The notes beneath the pieces were generated by a model. The model had not been told where the DNA came from and searched no databases. It saw only the letters and a program-made list of their open reading frames with translations. A stretch of DNA of 61,905 nucleotides from Methylorubrum salsuginis (GTDB lineage: Bacteria; Pseudomonadota; Alphaproteobacteria; Rhizobiales; Beijerinckiaceae), in contig NZ_FOSV01000027.1 in assembly GCF_900114375.1 (NCBI RefSeq), positions 1-61,905 on the forward strand. Reading direction: 5' to 3'. Each line of letters starts with the position of its first letter. Positions within the stretch are counted from its first letter, which is position 1. Below, in pieces: positions 7,644 through 16,899 of the stretch. A program made the position numbers and the translations under genes.

Positions 7644-8978
7644 TCAGGCCGGCAGGCGCAGCCGCGCCAACAGGCCGCCGAGGTCGGAGCGCTCCAGGCT
7701 CAAGGCGCCGCCGTAGAGTTCGGCGAGTTCCAACGTGATCGGTAGGCCGAAGCCGTCGCCGGGGACGGTCTCGTCGAGGCGGCGACCGCGTTGCAGAACA
7801 TGGGCGGCCTGCTCCGGCGTCAGGCCGGGGCCGTCGTCTTCGACCCGCAGTTCGATCAGCCCGCCGTCCCGCGCGGCCCGGATGCGCACGCGCGAGGCAG
7901 CCCAGCGGCAGGCATTGTCGATCAGGTTGCCTAGCATCTCGTCGAGGTCCTGCGCGTCGCAGGCCACGCTCGTGCCCGGTGCCACCTCGGTCGCGATGGC
8001 GACGCCGCGCTCGGCGTGCAGCCGGGACAAGGCGGCGGCGAGGTCGCTTGTGTGCGCGGAAAGATCGGTCCGCGTTCGGATCGAGCCGCCGAGCGCGGCG
8101 GCCCGCGCCCGGCGCAGGTGATGGCGCACCTGACGGTCCATCGCGGCGACCAGCGGGGCGAGGCCCGGTTCGGCCCCCCGCTCGGCCGCCATGGCGAGGG
8201 TGGCGAGCGGCGTCTTGAGGCCGTGGGCGAGGTTGGCGACGTGCGCGCGGGCGCGTTCGAGGTTGGCCGCGTTCTGGTCGAGCAGCAGGTTGAGTTCGGT
8301 GACGACGGGCCGGATTTCCTGCGGCTGCTCGGCGGGCACGCGCTCGCTTGCGCCGGCACGCACGGCGGCGAGGTCGTCGCGCAGGGCCCGCAGCGGGCGA
8401 AGGCCGAGCCGGACTTGCACCGTGATGCCGGCGATCAGGCAGATTCCGAGAAGTCCCAGCGCCAGCGCCAGCGTCTTGCCGGCCTCGCGCAAGGGCCCGT
8501 GGAGGGCAGCGGCCGGCGCGGCGGCCACGAGCACGATGTCGGGGCCGTCGCGGGGGCCGGGCAGGCGCAGGACCCGCAGGATCAACCCCTCGCCCCGCGG
8601 CCCGGTGCCGTCCGCCGGGACGGGGCGGCCGTCTTCGGGCTCGGGCACCTGCGGCAGCGCGAGATCGGCCGCGCCGAGGGACGGCGAGCGCAGGACGGCA
8701 TCGCCGGCGCGGACCTGCCAGTACCAGCCGGACCGCGCCCGGTCGAAGGGCGGGCCGTCATGCGGCGCCGCTAGAATCGGCCCGCTCGGCCCCGGTTTCA
8801 GATCGGAGGACATCGCAAGGAGCTCACCGTCGAGGCGGGCGTCGATCTGGCCGCGGGCGAAGCGGTACAGCACGAGGCCGATGGCGAGCCCCGCCACCAC
8901 CAGCGCCAGGGTGACGAAGACCAGCGCCCCGAGGAACAGGCGCCGCTGGAGCGATCCGCCGGGCCGCCGCGCGCTCAC
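7644..8978 (-). CDS. Two-component sensor histidine kinase (PhoQ/QseC-like layout)
   Basis: The GTG start overlaps the stop of the response regulator by four bases, giving 444 residues. Transmembrane helix 1 is at about 14-38 (LFLGALVFVTLALVVAGLAI) and helix 2 at about 168-190 (LALALGLLGICLIAGITVQV), with a periplasmic sensor of about 130 residues between. A HAMP-like region follows, then the phosphoacceptor box (NLAHGLKTPLATLA), the N box (NLIDNACRWA) and G boxes (VEDDGPGL, GDGFGLPI). The kinase signals to its partner regulator. The divergent PepSY-like gene suggests an envelope or metal stress theme, but the signal is unknown. Confidence 0.9.
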   Translation of the reverse strand: MSARRPGGSLQRRLFLGALVFVTLALVVAGLAIGLVLYRFARGQIDARLDGELLAMSSDLKPGPSGPILAAPHDGPPFDRARSGWYWQVRAGDAVLRSPSLGAADLALPQVPEPEDGRPVPADGTGPRGEGLILRVLRLPGPRDGPDIVLVAAAPAAALHGPLREAGKTLALALGLLGICLIAGITVQVRLGLRPLRALRDDLAAVRAGASERVPAEQPQEIRPVVTELNLLLDQNAANLERARAHVANLAHGLKTPLATLAMAAERGAEPGLAPLVAAMDRQVRHHLRRARAAALGGSIRTRTDLSAHTSDLAAALSRLHAERGVAIATEVAPGTSVACDAQDLDEMLGNLIDNACRWAASRVRIRAARDGGLIELRVEDDGPGLTPEQAAHVLQRGRRLDETVPGDGFGLPITLELAELYGGALSLERSDLGGLLARLRLPA

Positions 8979-9643
8979 GCCTCGTCCCCCGCCTGCAGGC
9001 GCCAGCCATGGCCGCGCACGCTCTCGATCCGGGCCGGGGCGATCTTGCGGCGTAAGCGCGTGATGATGACCTCGACCGAGTTCGAATCGACCTCGGCGTC
9101 GCCGTCGTAGACCCGCTCGATCAGCTGGTCGCGGGGCACCACCGCATCCTTGCGCAGGATCAGGCAGGACAGGACCCGCCATTCGAGGCCGGTGAGGCGC
9201 AAGGGCAGCCCGTCGCGCTCGAAGCTGCCGAGCCCGGCATCGTAGACGAGCGGCCCGCAGGCGATCCGCGTCGCGCCGTTGGCGCTCGCCCGCCGCACCA
9301 GGGCGCGCAGGCGGATCACCAGCTCCTCGGTCCGAAACGGCTTGACGAGGTAGTCGTCGGCGCCTGCCTTGAAGCCCGCGACCTTGTCGCTCCAGCCGTC
9401 GCGGGCCGTGAGGATCAGCACCGGCAGGGTCAGCCCCGCCGCCCGCCAGTCGCGCAGCACCGTGACGCCGTCCACGATCGGCAGGCCGAGATCGAGCACC
9501 ACGGCATCGTAGCGTTCGGTCTCGCCGAGATGGCGCGCATCCTCGCCGTTCACCGCGTGATCGACGGCGAAATGCTCGGCCCGCAGTGCCCGCAGCAGCT
9601 CGGCGGCCAGCGCGGCCTCGTCCTCGGCGAGCAGAAGCTTCAT
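8975..9643 (-). CDS. OmpR/PhoP-family response regulator
   Basis: The 222-residue protein has a receiver domain with acidic pocket E7/D8, phosphoacceptor D51 (VLDLGLP) and K101, then an OmpR-type winged-helix domain (LTGLEWRVLSCLILRKDAVV, EVIITRLRRKI, VRGHGWRL). It is co-transcribed with the kinase downstream and divergent from the PepSY-like gene at 9819, which is a natural candidate target. Confidence 0.94.
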   Translation of the reverse strand: MKLLLAEDEAALAAELLRALRAEHFAVDHAVNGEDARHLGETERYDAVVLDLGLPIVDGVTVLRDWRAAGLTLPVLILTARDGWSDKVAGFKAGADDYLVKPFRTEELVIRLRALVRRASANGATRIACGPLVYDAGLGSFERDGLPLRLTGLEWRVLSCLILRKDAVVPRDQLIERVYDGDAEVDSNSVEVIITRLRRKIAPARIESVRGHGWRLQAGDEA

Positions 9644-9712
9644 CGGTCGGGCGTCTCGCGCGGGCGGTGTCCAAGGGGCGGCGCGCTGTAGGCGCCGACC
9701 TTTAACGGAAAC

Positions 9713-9728
9713 TGAACCGGCGGGTTCA
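9713..9728. promoter_or_regulatory. Inverted repeat in the regulator/PepSY-gene divergent promoter
   Basis: The 175-bp gap between the response regulator and the PepSY-like gene holds a perfect inverted repeat, TGAACC-GGCG-GGTTCA. Its position suits an operator serving one or both genes. Binding by the neighbouring regulator is inference; OmpR-type regulators more often use direct repeats. Confidence 0.4.
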
Positions 9729-9818
9729 GGCCGGATTTCGGGCGAGCCCCTAAACGATGCCCATCCCGGCGGACGAAAGCCCCACCGGAGCTTTGGAAGT
9801 TCACGAAGGACACGACCG

Positions 9819-10490
9819 ATGACCGACCAATCGTCTAATGCCCTGCTCGACAACGCATCGAGCGAGCCCGCTCCGGCCGAGCCTCCGCGCCGTCCGGGCG
9901 CCCGCCGCGGCCTCGTCGTCGGCGCGCTCGCCCTGCCGCTGGCGCTCGGCGCCGCCGGTCTGTCCTTCGCCCAGAAGGGCGAGGTCGCGACCACGCCGCT
10001 GGAGCCGGTGGCGATCTCCGCACTCGCCCCGTCCGGCGCCGTGGCCGCCAGGGGCGAGGTCGCCGAGATCTTCGGCAACAAGTTCATCCTGCAGGACGCG
10101 ACCGGCCGGACGCTGGTCGAGACCGGGCGCCAGGGCGAGGGCGGCGACCTGGTGCGCAAGGGCGAGACCGTGACGGTGAGCGGCCGGTTCGAGAAGGGTT
10201 TTCTGCACGCCGCCGCCCTGGTGCGGGCCGACGGCACGACGACGCGCCTGAAGCCCGCGGGCGGGCCGCCCCCCGGTGGCATCGACTGGATGAAGGACAA
10301 GCTCGGCCTCGGCCCCGAGATCGACCTTCCGGGCCTCAGGGCCAAGGTGGAGGCCGCGGGCTACACCGATATCCGCATCGCCAGGCGCGGGCCGAAGCAT
10401 CTCGATGTCGCCGCCAAGGGTGGGGACGGGCGCGAGCGGATGCTCCATGTCGGCTTCGACGGCGAAATCCGCGAGAAGCGGGTGTTCTGA
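9819..10490 (+). CDS. Membrane-anchored protein with OB-like and PepSY-like domains
   Basis: The 223 residues have a cytoplasmic Pro-rich N terminus, then one hydrophobic segment (GLVVGALALPLALGAAGLSF, about residues 31-50). A first domain (about 75-145) resembles a small OB-like/YdeI fold (ARGEVAEIFGNKFILQDATG, KGETVTVSGRFEKGF). The C-terminal domain of about 70 residues (LRAKVEAAGYTDIRIARRGP, MLHVGFDGEIREKRVF) has the PepSY-type pattern of a helix followed by strands. Such proteins are often divergent from two-component systems that sense envelope or metal stress. Domain calls come from pattern recognition, so the exact family is uncertain. Confidence 0.65.
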   Translation: MTDQSSNALLDNASSEPAPAEPPRRPGARRGLVVGALALPLALGAAGLSFAQKGEVATTPLEPVAISALAPSGAVAARGEVAEIFGNKFILQDATGRTLVETGRQGEGGDLVRKGETVTVSGRFEKGFLHAAALVRADGTTTRLKPAGGPPPGGIDWMKDKLGLGPEIDLPGLRAKVEAAGYTDIRIARRGPKHLDVAAKGGDGRERMLHVGFDGEIREKRVF

Positions 10491-10510
10491 TTCGTCCCGG
10501 CGACGGGCCC

Positions 10511-10539
10511 GCGGTTTGCTCGATCGTCGGGCAAACCGC
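10511..10539 (+). terminator. Hairpin terminator after the PepSY-like gene
   Basis: A perfect 9-bp stem (GCGGTTTGC / GCAAACCGC) with an 11-base loop lies 20 bases after the stop codon. There is no clear T tract. Confidence 0.55.
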
Positions 10540-10678
10540 ATCGCATCCGATCAGGCGGCATCCGGCGCAGGCAGGTCTCGGTGTTCGAGGCGTCGGAAAC
10601 GCCGTGAAGCTTCCCCCGGCCGTCCCCGCGGGCTACACGCGTCGTCGGTTCCACAACCGACGACGCGAAGGGCCCGCG

Positions 10679-12181
10679 ATGTTTCCCAAGCCGCTGCCGA
10701 AGCTCGACCCCAACACCTTCGCCTTCGAGCAGCTGCCGCTGGTCAAGCCGACCGGTTTTCGCGAATACGACGCCCGCTGGTTGTTCCCGCAGGAAATCAA
10801 CCTGATGGGGGTGCAGGCGCTCGGGCTCGGCATCGGCACCCTGGTGCACGAACTCGGCGTCAGGCCCGAGATCGTCACCGGGCACGATTTCCGCTCCTAC
10901 TCCTCCTCGATCAAGCTCGCGCTCATCGCCGGGATGCAGGCCGCGGGTCTGCGGGTGAAGGATATCGGGCTCGCGCTCTCGCCGATGGCCTATTTCGGCC
11001 AGTTCGCCCTCGATTGCCCCTGCGTGGCCATGGTCACCGCCTCGCACAACGACAACGGCTGGACCGGCGTGAAGATGGGCGCCAACCGCCCGATGACCTT
11101 CGGCCCCGAGGAAATGACTCGGCTCAAGGAGATCGTCACCGGCGGCACCTACCAGTACCGCGACGGCGGCTCCTACGAGTTTGTCGAGGGCTTCGCCGAG
11201 ACCTACCTCAAGGATCTCGTCGCACGGGCCAAGCCTGTGACCCGCAAGCTCAAGGTGGTCGCCGCCTGCGGCAACGGCACGGCCGGCGCCTTCGCCCCCG
11301 AACTGCTGAAGCGGCTGGGCGTCGAGGTGATCCCGCTCGATGTCGAGCCCGACTACACCTTCCCGCGCTACAACCCGAACCCCGAGGACATGGAGATGCT
11401 CCATGCCATCGCGCATGCCGTGAAGGAGCACGGCGCCGATGTCGGCCTCGGCTTCGACGGCGACGGCGACCGCTGCGGCGTGGTCGACAACGAGGGCGAG
11501 GAGATCTTCGCCGACAAGATCGGCGTGATGCTCGCCCGCGACCTGTCGAAGCTCCATCCCGGCGCGACCTTCGTGGTCGACGTGAAGTCGACCGGCCTCT
11601 ACGCCGCCGACCCGGAATTGCAGTCTCGCGCGGTCAAGACCGATTACTGGAAGACCGGTCACTCCTACATCAAGCGCCGCGTCAACGAACTCGGGGCGCT
11701 CGCCGGCTTCGAAAAGTCCGGGCACTTCTTCTTCAACGAGCCGGTCGGCCGCGGCTACGACGACGGCCTGCTGACCGCGATCGCCGTGATCGAGATGCTC
11801 GACCGCAACCCCGAGAAGTCGATGGCCGACCTCTACCGGGCCCTGCCGAAGACTTGGGGCTCGCCGACCATGTCGCCCCACTGCGCCGACGAGGTGAAGT
11901 ACGGCGTGGTCGAGGCGGTGACCGAGCGGTTCCGGGCGATGCAGGCCACGGCCGAGCCGGTGGCGGGCCAGCCGATCACGAGCCTCGTGACGGTCAACGG
12001 CGTGCGGATCACCACCGAGGACGGCACCTGGGGACTGGTGCGGGCCTCCTCGAACAAGCCGGAACTCGTGGTGGTGGTGGAAAGCCCCGTTTCGGAGGCG
12101 CGGCTGCACGAGATGTTCAAGGCCGTTGACGGCGTGCTCCGGGAGCACCCGGAGGTCGGGGCGTACAACCAGACGATCTGA
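10679..12181 (+). CDS. Phosphomannomutase/phosphoglucomutase
   Basis: This 500-residue alpha-D-phosphohexomutase starts at ATG 10679. It has the phosphoserine loop (VTASHNDNGWTG), the metal-binding loop (GFDGDGDRCG) and the C-terminal phosphate-binding stretch (VRASSNKPELVV). It interconverts hexose 6- and 1-phosphates, feeding sugar nucleotides to lipopolysaccharide and exopolysaccharide. Substrate preference (mannose or glucose) cannot be set from sequence alone. It stands alone between two hairpins. Confidence 0.92.
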   Translation: MFPKPLPKLDPNTFAFEQLPLVKPTGFREYDARWLFPQEINLMGVQALGLGIGTLVHELGVRPEIVTGHDFRSYSSSIKLALIAGMQAAGLRVKDIGLALSPMAYFGQFALDCPCVAMVTASHNDNGWTGVKMGANRPMTFGPEEMTRLKEIVTGGTYQYRDGGSYEFVEGFAETYLKDLVARAKPVTRKLKVVAACGNGTAGAFAPELLKRLGVEVIPLDVEPDYTFPRYNPNPEDMEMLHAIAHAVKEHGADVGLGFDGDGDRCGVVDNEGEEIFADKIGVMLARDLSKLHPGATFVVDVKSTGLYAADPELQSRAVKTDYWKTGHSYIKRRVNELGALAGFEKSGHFFFNEPVGRGYDDGLLTAIAVIEMLDRNPEKSMADLYRALPKTWGSPTMSPHCADEVKYGVVEAVTERFRAMQATAEPVAGQPITSLVTVNGVRITTEDGTWGLVRASSNKPELVVVVESPVSEARLHEMFKAVDGVLREHPEVGAYNQTI

Positions 12182-12247
12182 GGCGTTCGCCGGGCCATCG
12201 CTTCGGGCGGTGGCCGTCTGCCGACGAACCGCTTCTGTGAAGCGCTC

Positions 12248-12279
12248 TCATTCCGGCTTCGCTTCGCGCCCCGGAATGA
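12248..12279. terminator. Bidirectional terminator-like hairpin between convergent genes
   Basis: A 9-bp inverted repeat (TCATTCCGG / CCGGAATGA) with a 14-base loop sits midway between the stops of the phosphohexomutase gene and the convergent pilus-related gene. Confidence 0.5.
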
Positions 12280-12298
12280 AGAGGGGGGAGACGGAAAC

Positions 12299-12796
12299 TT
12301 ACTTGCCCGTCGCCATCGACCGGCGCTGCTCGGCTTGGGCGCTGGTATCGGCAAAGTACTTCTGCGCGTCGCCGAGCTGGACCGAGGGCTGGCAGTTCGG
12401 CGTGCAGGAATAGGATTCGCGGTCGAGGCCGCGCTGCACGGTGATGATCGAGGCCTGCGGCGCCTGCACGCTGATGGTCGATTCCGCGAGCATCGTGCCC
12501 TTGTTGTCGAGCGCGATCAGGTTGGTGCTGCCGAAGCTCTTGCCCGTGAGCACCACGACGCCGTTCCGCTGAAGGGTGATGTCGGCGATCAGCGGATTGC
12601 CGACGATCACCGTCGCGGTCTTCTCCGGCAGCCGGATCACCTTGGCGTTGTCGACCGAGACCGAGACGACGCTCTGCGGCATCGGCTCGTTGGCGACGGC
12701 CACCCCCGTCAGAACGAGCTGCGCCGCGCCGGCGGCAAGAAGCGCGGCAAAGGCGGCGGCAAAGGCGGCGGAACGTACGAGGCGCGGGCGGGGCAT
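12299..12796 (-). CDS. Exported pilus/secretin N-domain-like protein (CpaC N-terminal homologue)
   Basis: The 165 residues have a signal peptide (about 1-35). The core is VVSVSVDNAKVIRLPEKTAT, VIVGNPLIADITL and VVVLTGKSFGSTNLIALD. This is the T2SS-T3SS pilus N-terminal domain seen at the start of CpaC/RcpA secretins; compare AKEVFVANPAVANAVVR in the window's own CpaC. The secretin domain is absent. A short Cys-containing tail (SYSCTPNCQPS) may form a disulfide. It is divergent from the Flp pilin genes, so a role in the same pilus system is likely but its mechanism is unknown. Confidence 0.8.
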   Translation of the reverse strand: MPRPRLVRSAAFAAAFAALLAAGAAQLVLTGVAVANEPMPQSVVSVSVDNAKVIRLPEKTATVIVGNPLIADITLQRNGVVVLTGKSFGSTNLIALDNKGTMLAESTISVQAPQASIITVQRGLDRESYSCTPNCQPSVQLGDAQKYFADTSAQAEQRRSMATGK

Positions 12797-13143
12797 GGGC
12801 TGTCGGTCCGGTCCGATGGGCCGGCGGGTGACCGCCGGGCGCGTGCCGCCCGGTCGGGTCCCTGTGGAATCCGTCCGGCGTCTTGCGAGCGGCAGAACAA
12901 CAGGAAAGTGGTGAAGGAACCGCTAATTCCTGCAAGCAACGGTTCGCGAGAATCGTCCGAGTCACTGCGCAGTCGAAGCAACCGACCGTTAACTCAGCTC
13001 CCGAACTCCCCTCGCAGTCCGGCCTTCGACGGTCCATTTAACCCAAACGCAACGCGTCGGCGCTAACTCTAGCCCCGTCGCCGATCGAAGCCTGAACAGA
13101 CTTTCGACCGTCGCTCAGGATGAACGTTCAAGTGGAGATCACC
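12797..13143. other. Intergenic region, divergent promoter of the Tad locus
   Basis: This 347-bp stretch lies between two divergently read pilus genes and must hold promoters for both. It is less GC-rich than its surroundings around 12890-13110. I see no ORF with protein-like character and no clear operator repeat. Confidence 0.5.
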
Positions 13144-13329
13144 ATGAAAGCAATCGCCAAGCGCTTCGCCGCCGACGAATCCGGCGCCACCGCCATCGAG
13201 TACGGCCTCGTCGCCGCCATGATGGGTATCGCCGTCGTCACCATCTTCACCGCCTTCCGCGGCAAGCTGTCGGAAGCCTTCGACACCATGGGCGACGCCC
13301 TCAAGACCCAGGCCTCCAACATCAAGTAA
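13144..13329 (+). CDS. Flp-type pilin, copy 1
   Basis: The ATG at 13144 follows a GGAG. The 61-residue prepilin has a short leader and the class IVb core ESGATAIEYGLVAAMMGIAV, which contains the Glu-Tyr pair after the prepilin cleavage site and a hydrophobic helix. It is processed by the CpaA/TadV peptidase and assembled by the machine encoded downstream. It is almost identical to the next gene. Confidence 0.93.
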   Translation: MKAIAKRFAADESGATAIEYGLVAAMMGIAVVTIFTAFRGKLSEAFDTMGDALKTQASNIK

Positions 13330-13496
13330 GGCCGCGGCGGCATCGGCCGCCGCACCGATCGCGATGGGACAGGGCTGCCGTCCGGCTCACGTCCGCCCTC
13401 CGTATCCCGCAGGCAGGTCCATTGCCTGTGCCTTGCCCCCTTGACCGACGGCCGTCCCGCTTCCGGGAGCCGCCTTCCGAAGCAGGAGATACCCTC

Positions 13497-13679
13497 ATGA
13501 ACCTCGCCAAGCGCTTCGTTGCCGACGAGTCCGGCGCCACCGCCATCGAATACGGCCTCGTGGCCGCCATGATGGGCATCGCCGTCGTCACCATCTTCAC
13601 CGCCTTCCGCGGCAAGCTGACGGAAGCGTTCGACACGATGGGCGACGCCCTCAAGACCCAGGCCTCCAACATCAAGTAA
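13497..13679 (+). CDS. Flp-type pilin, copy 2
   Basis: This 60-residue Flp prepilin starts at ATG 13497 behind AGGAGA. From ADESGATAIEYGL to the C-terminal TQASNIK it differs from copy 1 by a single residue (Ser to Thr in the GKL-EAF stretch); the leader also differs slightly. A strong terminator follows, so pilin mRNA may be made at higher level than that of the assembly genes. Confidence 0.94.
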   Translation: MNLAKRFVADESGATAIEYGLVAAMMGIAVVTIFTAFRGKLTEAFDTMGDALKTQASNIK

Positions 13680-13731
13680 GGCGACCGCACCGGCCGCCGC
13701 CCCGAGGGGCGGCTCGGACACGGAAGGTCTC

Positions 13732-13789
13732 GGGCATTCCCTCGGGCAGGGCCGCCGGACGCGGGCCGCTCGCGGGAATGCCCTTTTTT
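13732..13789 (+). terminator. Rho-independent terminator after the pilin genes
   Basis: A 10-bp outer stem (GGGCATTCCC / GGGAATGCCC) is followed directly by six T residues, starting 53 bases after the second pilin stop. It should limit read-through from the pilins into cpaA. Confidence 0.85.
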
Positions 13790-13900
13790 CGTAGAGCCGC
13801 GGCCCGAGAACCGAGAAACTCGTCTCGGATCCGGGATCCGGAACGAAAACCCTGCGGCCCGGACGGGCCCCGAACCGTGGACGGGAGCGACCCCTTGTCG

Positions 13901-14413
13901 ATGAGCGCGGCCCATCTCCTCCTCTGCGTCGTGTTCCCCTTCCTCATGGCCTACGCCGCCGCGAGCGACCTCCTCACCATGCGTATCTCGAACCGGGTGA
14001 CCGGCTTGGTGGTCGCGGGCTTCGCCCTCTACGCCCCGGCTTCCGGCATGGGCTTCGAGGAGATCGGCTTGCATCTGGCCGCCGGGGCGCTGACGCTGGT
14101 CGTCACCTTCGCGATGTTCGCCCGCGGCTGGGTCGGCGGTGGGGATGCCAAGCTCGCGGCCGCCACCGCACTCTGGCTCGGCTTCGGCAGTCTGATCGAG
14201 TACGTCGTCGTCGCCTCGATCCTCGGTGGGCTGCTGACGCTGGCGATCCTGTACGCCCGCACCCTGCCGATGCCCGCGCTGACGGTCCGTCTGCCCTTCG
14301 CGGTCCGCCTCCACGACATGAAGACCGGCATCCCCTACGGCATCGCCCTGGCGGCGGCCGCCCTCATCGTCATGCCGAGCGCCGTCGGGTGGGAGCGCCT
14401 CGCCCTGATGTGA
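13901..14413 (+). CDS. cpaA: Prepilin peptidase CpaA/TadV
   Basis: This aspartic membrane protease cleaves Flp prepilins. The 170-residue protein has several transmembrane helices and both catalytic Asp contexts: AASDLLTMRISNRV near the N terminus and the GxGD motif in WVGGGDAKLAAATALW. A GGAG is seven bases before an in-frame TTG at 13895, so translation may begin two codons earlier than the ATG used here. Confidence 0.92.
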   Translation: MSAAHLLLCVVFPFLMAYAAASDLLTMRISNRVTGLVVAGFALYAPASGMGFEEIGLHLAAGALTLVVTFAMFARGWVGGGDAKLAAATALWLGFGSLIEYVVVASILGGLLTLAILYARTLPMPALTVRLPFAVRLHDMKTGIPYGIALAAAALIVMPSAVGWERLALM

Positions 14414-14611
14414 AAAGCGCCGCGGGTGCCGGGCGCGGCTCCGACGGCGCGCCGAAGCGTTCGTCCGTCGAAAGCCTCGGCGGCACGGGTTTGACCGCCG
14501 CGACAGCCGCCACGAAGGCTTTGGTGACGGGCGGTTAACCTTAACTACACCAATCGCGGGCCACTATCGGAGCATGACGGCGGAGAGCCGTCGAACGGTT
14601 CCGCACCCGCC

Positions 14612-15394
14612 ATGAAACCTGCCCGTCTCGCCGTACTGGCCGTCGCGATCGTCGCGGGCTGCGGCGCCGCACTGCTGATGAGCGGCGAAGAGAAGCCGCC
14701 CGCGCCCGTCGTCCGCGTCGAGCCCGCGCCGCAGATCCCGCTCGCCGAAGTGCTCGTGGCCGCCGCCGACCTGCCGATGGGCCAGACCCTCAAGGCCGAG
14801 GATCTGCGCTGGATGCCCTGGCCCGAGCAGGCCCTGTCGCCGACCTATGTCGAGCGCAAGGCCGCGCCGAAGGGCCTGGAGGATGCGGTCGGCTCGATCG
14901 TCCGCACGCCCTTCTCGGCCAGCGAGCCGATCCGCCCCGAGCGTCTGGTCAAGGCCGGCAGCGGCTTCATGTCGGCGATCCTGCCGCCGGGCATGCGCGC
15001 GGTGGCGATCACCATCGACAACCGCGGCTCCTCGGCGGCGGGCGGCTTCATCCTGCCCAACGACCGGGTCGACGTCATCAAGACGGCCCGTGACGAATCC
15101 GGCAATGGCAACGACCAGTTCGCCGAGACCCTGTTCACCGACATCCGCGTTCTGGCGGTCGGCCAGATCGTTCAGGAGAAGGGCGGTCAGAACGTCGTCA
15201 CGGCGGACACCGCCACGCTGGCCCTGACGCCCTCCCAGGCCGAGGCCGTCACCCTGGCGCAGAAGGTCGGGCAGCTCTCGCTGGTGCTGCGCAGCGTTCA
15301 GGATGCGGGCCAGACCGCCACGGTGGCGGATGCCGAGCCCGAAGGAGCCATGACGGTGGTGCGCTTCGGCGTCGCCAAGCAGCAGCGCCGCTGA
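14612..15394 (+). CDS. cpaB: Flp pilus assembly protein CpaB (RcpC)
   Basis: This 260-residue protein with an N-terminal membrane anchor carries a SAF-like domain (VLVAAADLPMGQTLKAEDLR) and the RcpC/CpaB domain (LPPGMRAVAITIDNR, ILPNDRVDVIKT, LTPSQAEAVTLAQKVGQLSL). It is a periplasmic component of the Tad pilus, thought to work with the secretin. It lies 11 bases upstream of cpaC. Confidence 0.94.
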   Translation: MKPARLAVLAVAIVAGCGAALLMSGEEKPPAPVVRVEPAPQIPLAEVLVAAADLPMGQTLKAEDLRWMPWPEQALSPTYVERKAAPKGLEDAVGSIVRTPFSASEPIRPERLVKAGSGFMSAILPPGMRAVAITIDNRGSSAAGGFILPNDRVDVIKTARDESGNGNDQFAETLFTDIRVLAVGQIVQEKGGQNVVTADTATLALTPSQAEAVTLAQKVGQLSLVLRSVQDAGQTATVADAEPEGAMTVVRFGVAKQQRR

Positions 15395-15405
15395 GGACGA
15401 GACCG

Positions 15406-16899
15406 ATGTCCCTTGAGATTCGCAACCGGGCGCTGGCCCTCGCCCTCCTCGCCGGTTCCTGCCTCGCGGTTCCGGCCCCGGGCTCCGCGCAGGCCCTCTC
15501 CACCGGTTCGCCGGTGCTGACCATCGGTGCCGGCGAGTCCGGCTCCTCGCGCAAGGTCGAGCTGACCAAGGGCCGCTCGCTGATCATCGACCTGCCGCGC
15601 GACGCCAAGGAAGTGTTCGTGGCCAACCCCGCCGTCGCCAACGCGGTGGTGCGCTCCAGCCGCAAGCTGTTCCTGATCGGCATCGAGAACGGCGCGACCT
15701 CGATCTTCGTAATGGACGCCGACGGGCGCCAGATCGCGGCGCTCGACGTCACCATCGCCCGCGACATCAACGTGCTGAAGCAGTCGCTCCAGCAGAGCCT
15801 GCCCGCCGGCCGCTTCGACGTGAAGGCGGTGGGCGACTCGATCGTGCTCTCGGGCAGCGTCGGCTCGGCCTCCGAGGCGCAGCAGGCGGTCGACATCGCC
15901 AACGCCTTCGTCGGCATCGCGGGCGGCATCGGCGGCGTGCGCGGCGCGGTGATCAACAACCTGACCGTGCGCAACAAGGATCAGGTGATGCTGCGCGTCA
16001 CCGTGGTCGAGGTCTCGCGCAACGTCATCAAGCAGTTCGGCATCAGCACCACCGGTAACTGGGCGGCGCTGAACCCGGTCGACGCGGCCGCGGCCGCGGG
16101 CCCTCGTTTCCTGAACAATGTGACGCCGTTCCCGCTCACGAGCACCTACGCGCCCGACGGGAACGCCTTGACAGCCTCGGTCAAAGCCGGCGGCTTCTCC
16201 CTGCAGGCGACGCTCAAGGCCTTCGAGCAGGCCGGCGTCTCGCGCATCCTCGCCGAACCGACGCTCACCGCCATCTCGGGCGAGGCCGCCAAGTTCACTG
16301 CGGGCGGCGAGATTCCGGTTCCAGGCACCTGCACGGCCAACTCACTCGGGACGGGCTGCCAGATCTCGATCACCTACAAGCCCTACGGCGTCAGCCTCGC
16401 CTTCACGCCGGTCGTGCTGGCGGAGAACCGGATCTCGATCCGGGTCGCGACCGACGTGACCGAACTCGACCGACAGAACAGCTTCACCTTCGCCTTCTCG
16501 GCCAGCGGGCGGACGACGGCGATCCCCGCCACCACCAAGCGTTCCTCTGAGACGACGGTCGAACTCGCCTCTGGCGCGACAATGATGACCGCGGGCCTGA
16601 TTGAGCAGAAGAACCGCGCGGCGGTCACGGGCCTGCCCGGCCTGATGAACCTGCCGATCCTGGGTGCCCTGTTCCGCTCGCGCGACTACCAGCGCGACGA
16701 GACCGAGCTGATGATCATGGTCACCCCCTACATCGCCAAGCCGATGGAGGCGCGCCAGGTGCAGCGCCCCGACGACGGCTTCGTCGATGCGCCGGACGGC
16801 AAGGCGGTGCTGCTCGGACAGATCAACAGGCTCTACGGCACGGTCGGCGGCGGGCTCGGCCCGGCCTATCGCGGACGCGTCGGCTTCATCGCCGACTGA
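15406..16899 (+). CDS. cpaC: Flp pilus secretin CpaC/RcpA
   Basis: The 497 residues begin with a signal peptide (about 1-30). Then come the pilus N-terminal domain (about 40-115; SLIIDLPRDAKEVFVANPAV), a BON-like domain (about 125-180; VKAVGDSIVLSGSVGSA) and the secretin domain (LRVTVVEVSRNVIKQFGIS, VSRILAEPTLTAISGEAAKF, LPGLMNLPILGALFRSRDYQ). It forms the outer-membrane ring through which the Flp pilus exits. Confidence 0.95.
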   Translation: MSLEIRNRALALALLAGSCLAVPAPGSAQALSTGSPVLTIGAGESGSSRKVELTKGRSLIIDLPRDAKEVFVANPAVANAVVRSSRKLFLIGIENGATSIFVMDADGRQIAALDVTIARDINVLKQSLQQSLPAGRFDVKAVGDSIVLSGSVGSASEAQQAVDIANAFVGIAGGIGGVRGAVINNLTVRNKDQVMLRVTVVEVSRNVIKQFGISTTGNWAALNPVDAAAAAGPRFLNNVTPFPLTSTYAPDGNALTASVKAGGFSLQATLKAFEQAGVSRILAEPTLTAISGEAAKFTAGGEIPVPGTCTANSLGTGCQISITYKPYGVSLAFTPVVLAENRISIRVATDVTELDRQNSFTFAFSASGRTTAIPATTKRSSETTVELASGATMMTAGLIEQKNRAAVTGLPGLMNLPILGALFRSRDYQRDETELMIMVTPYIAKPMEARQVQRPDDGFVDAPDGKAVLLGQINRLYGTVGGGLGPAYRGRVGFIAD

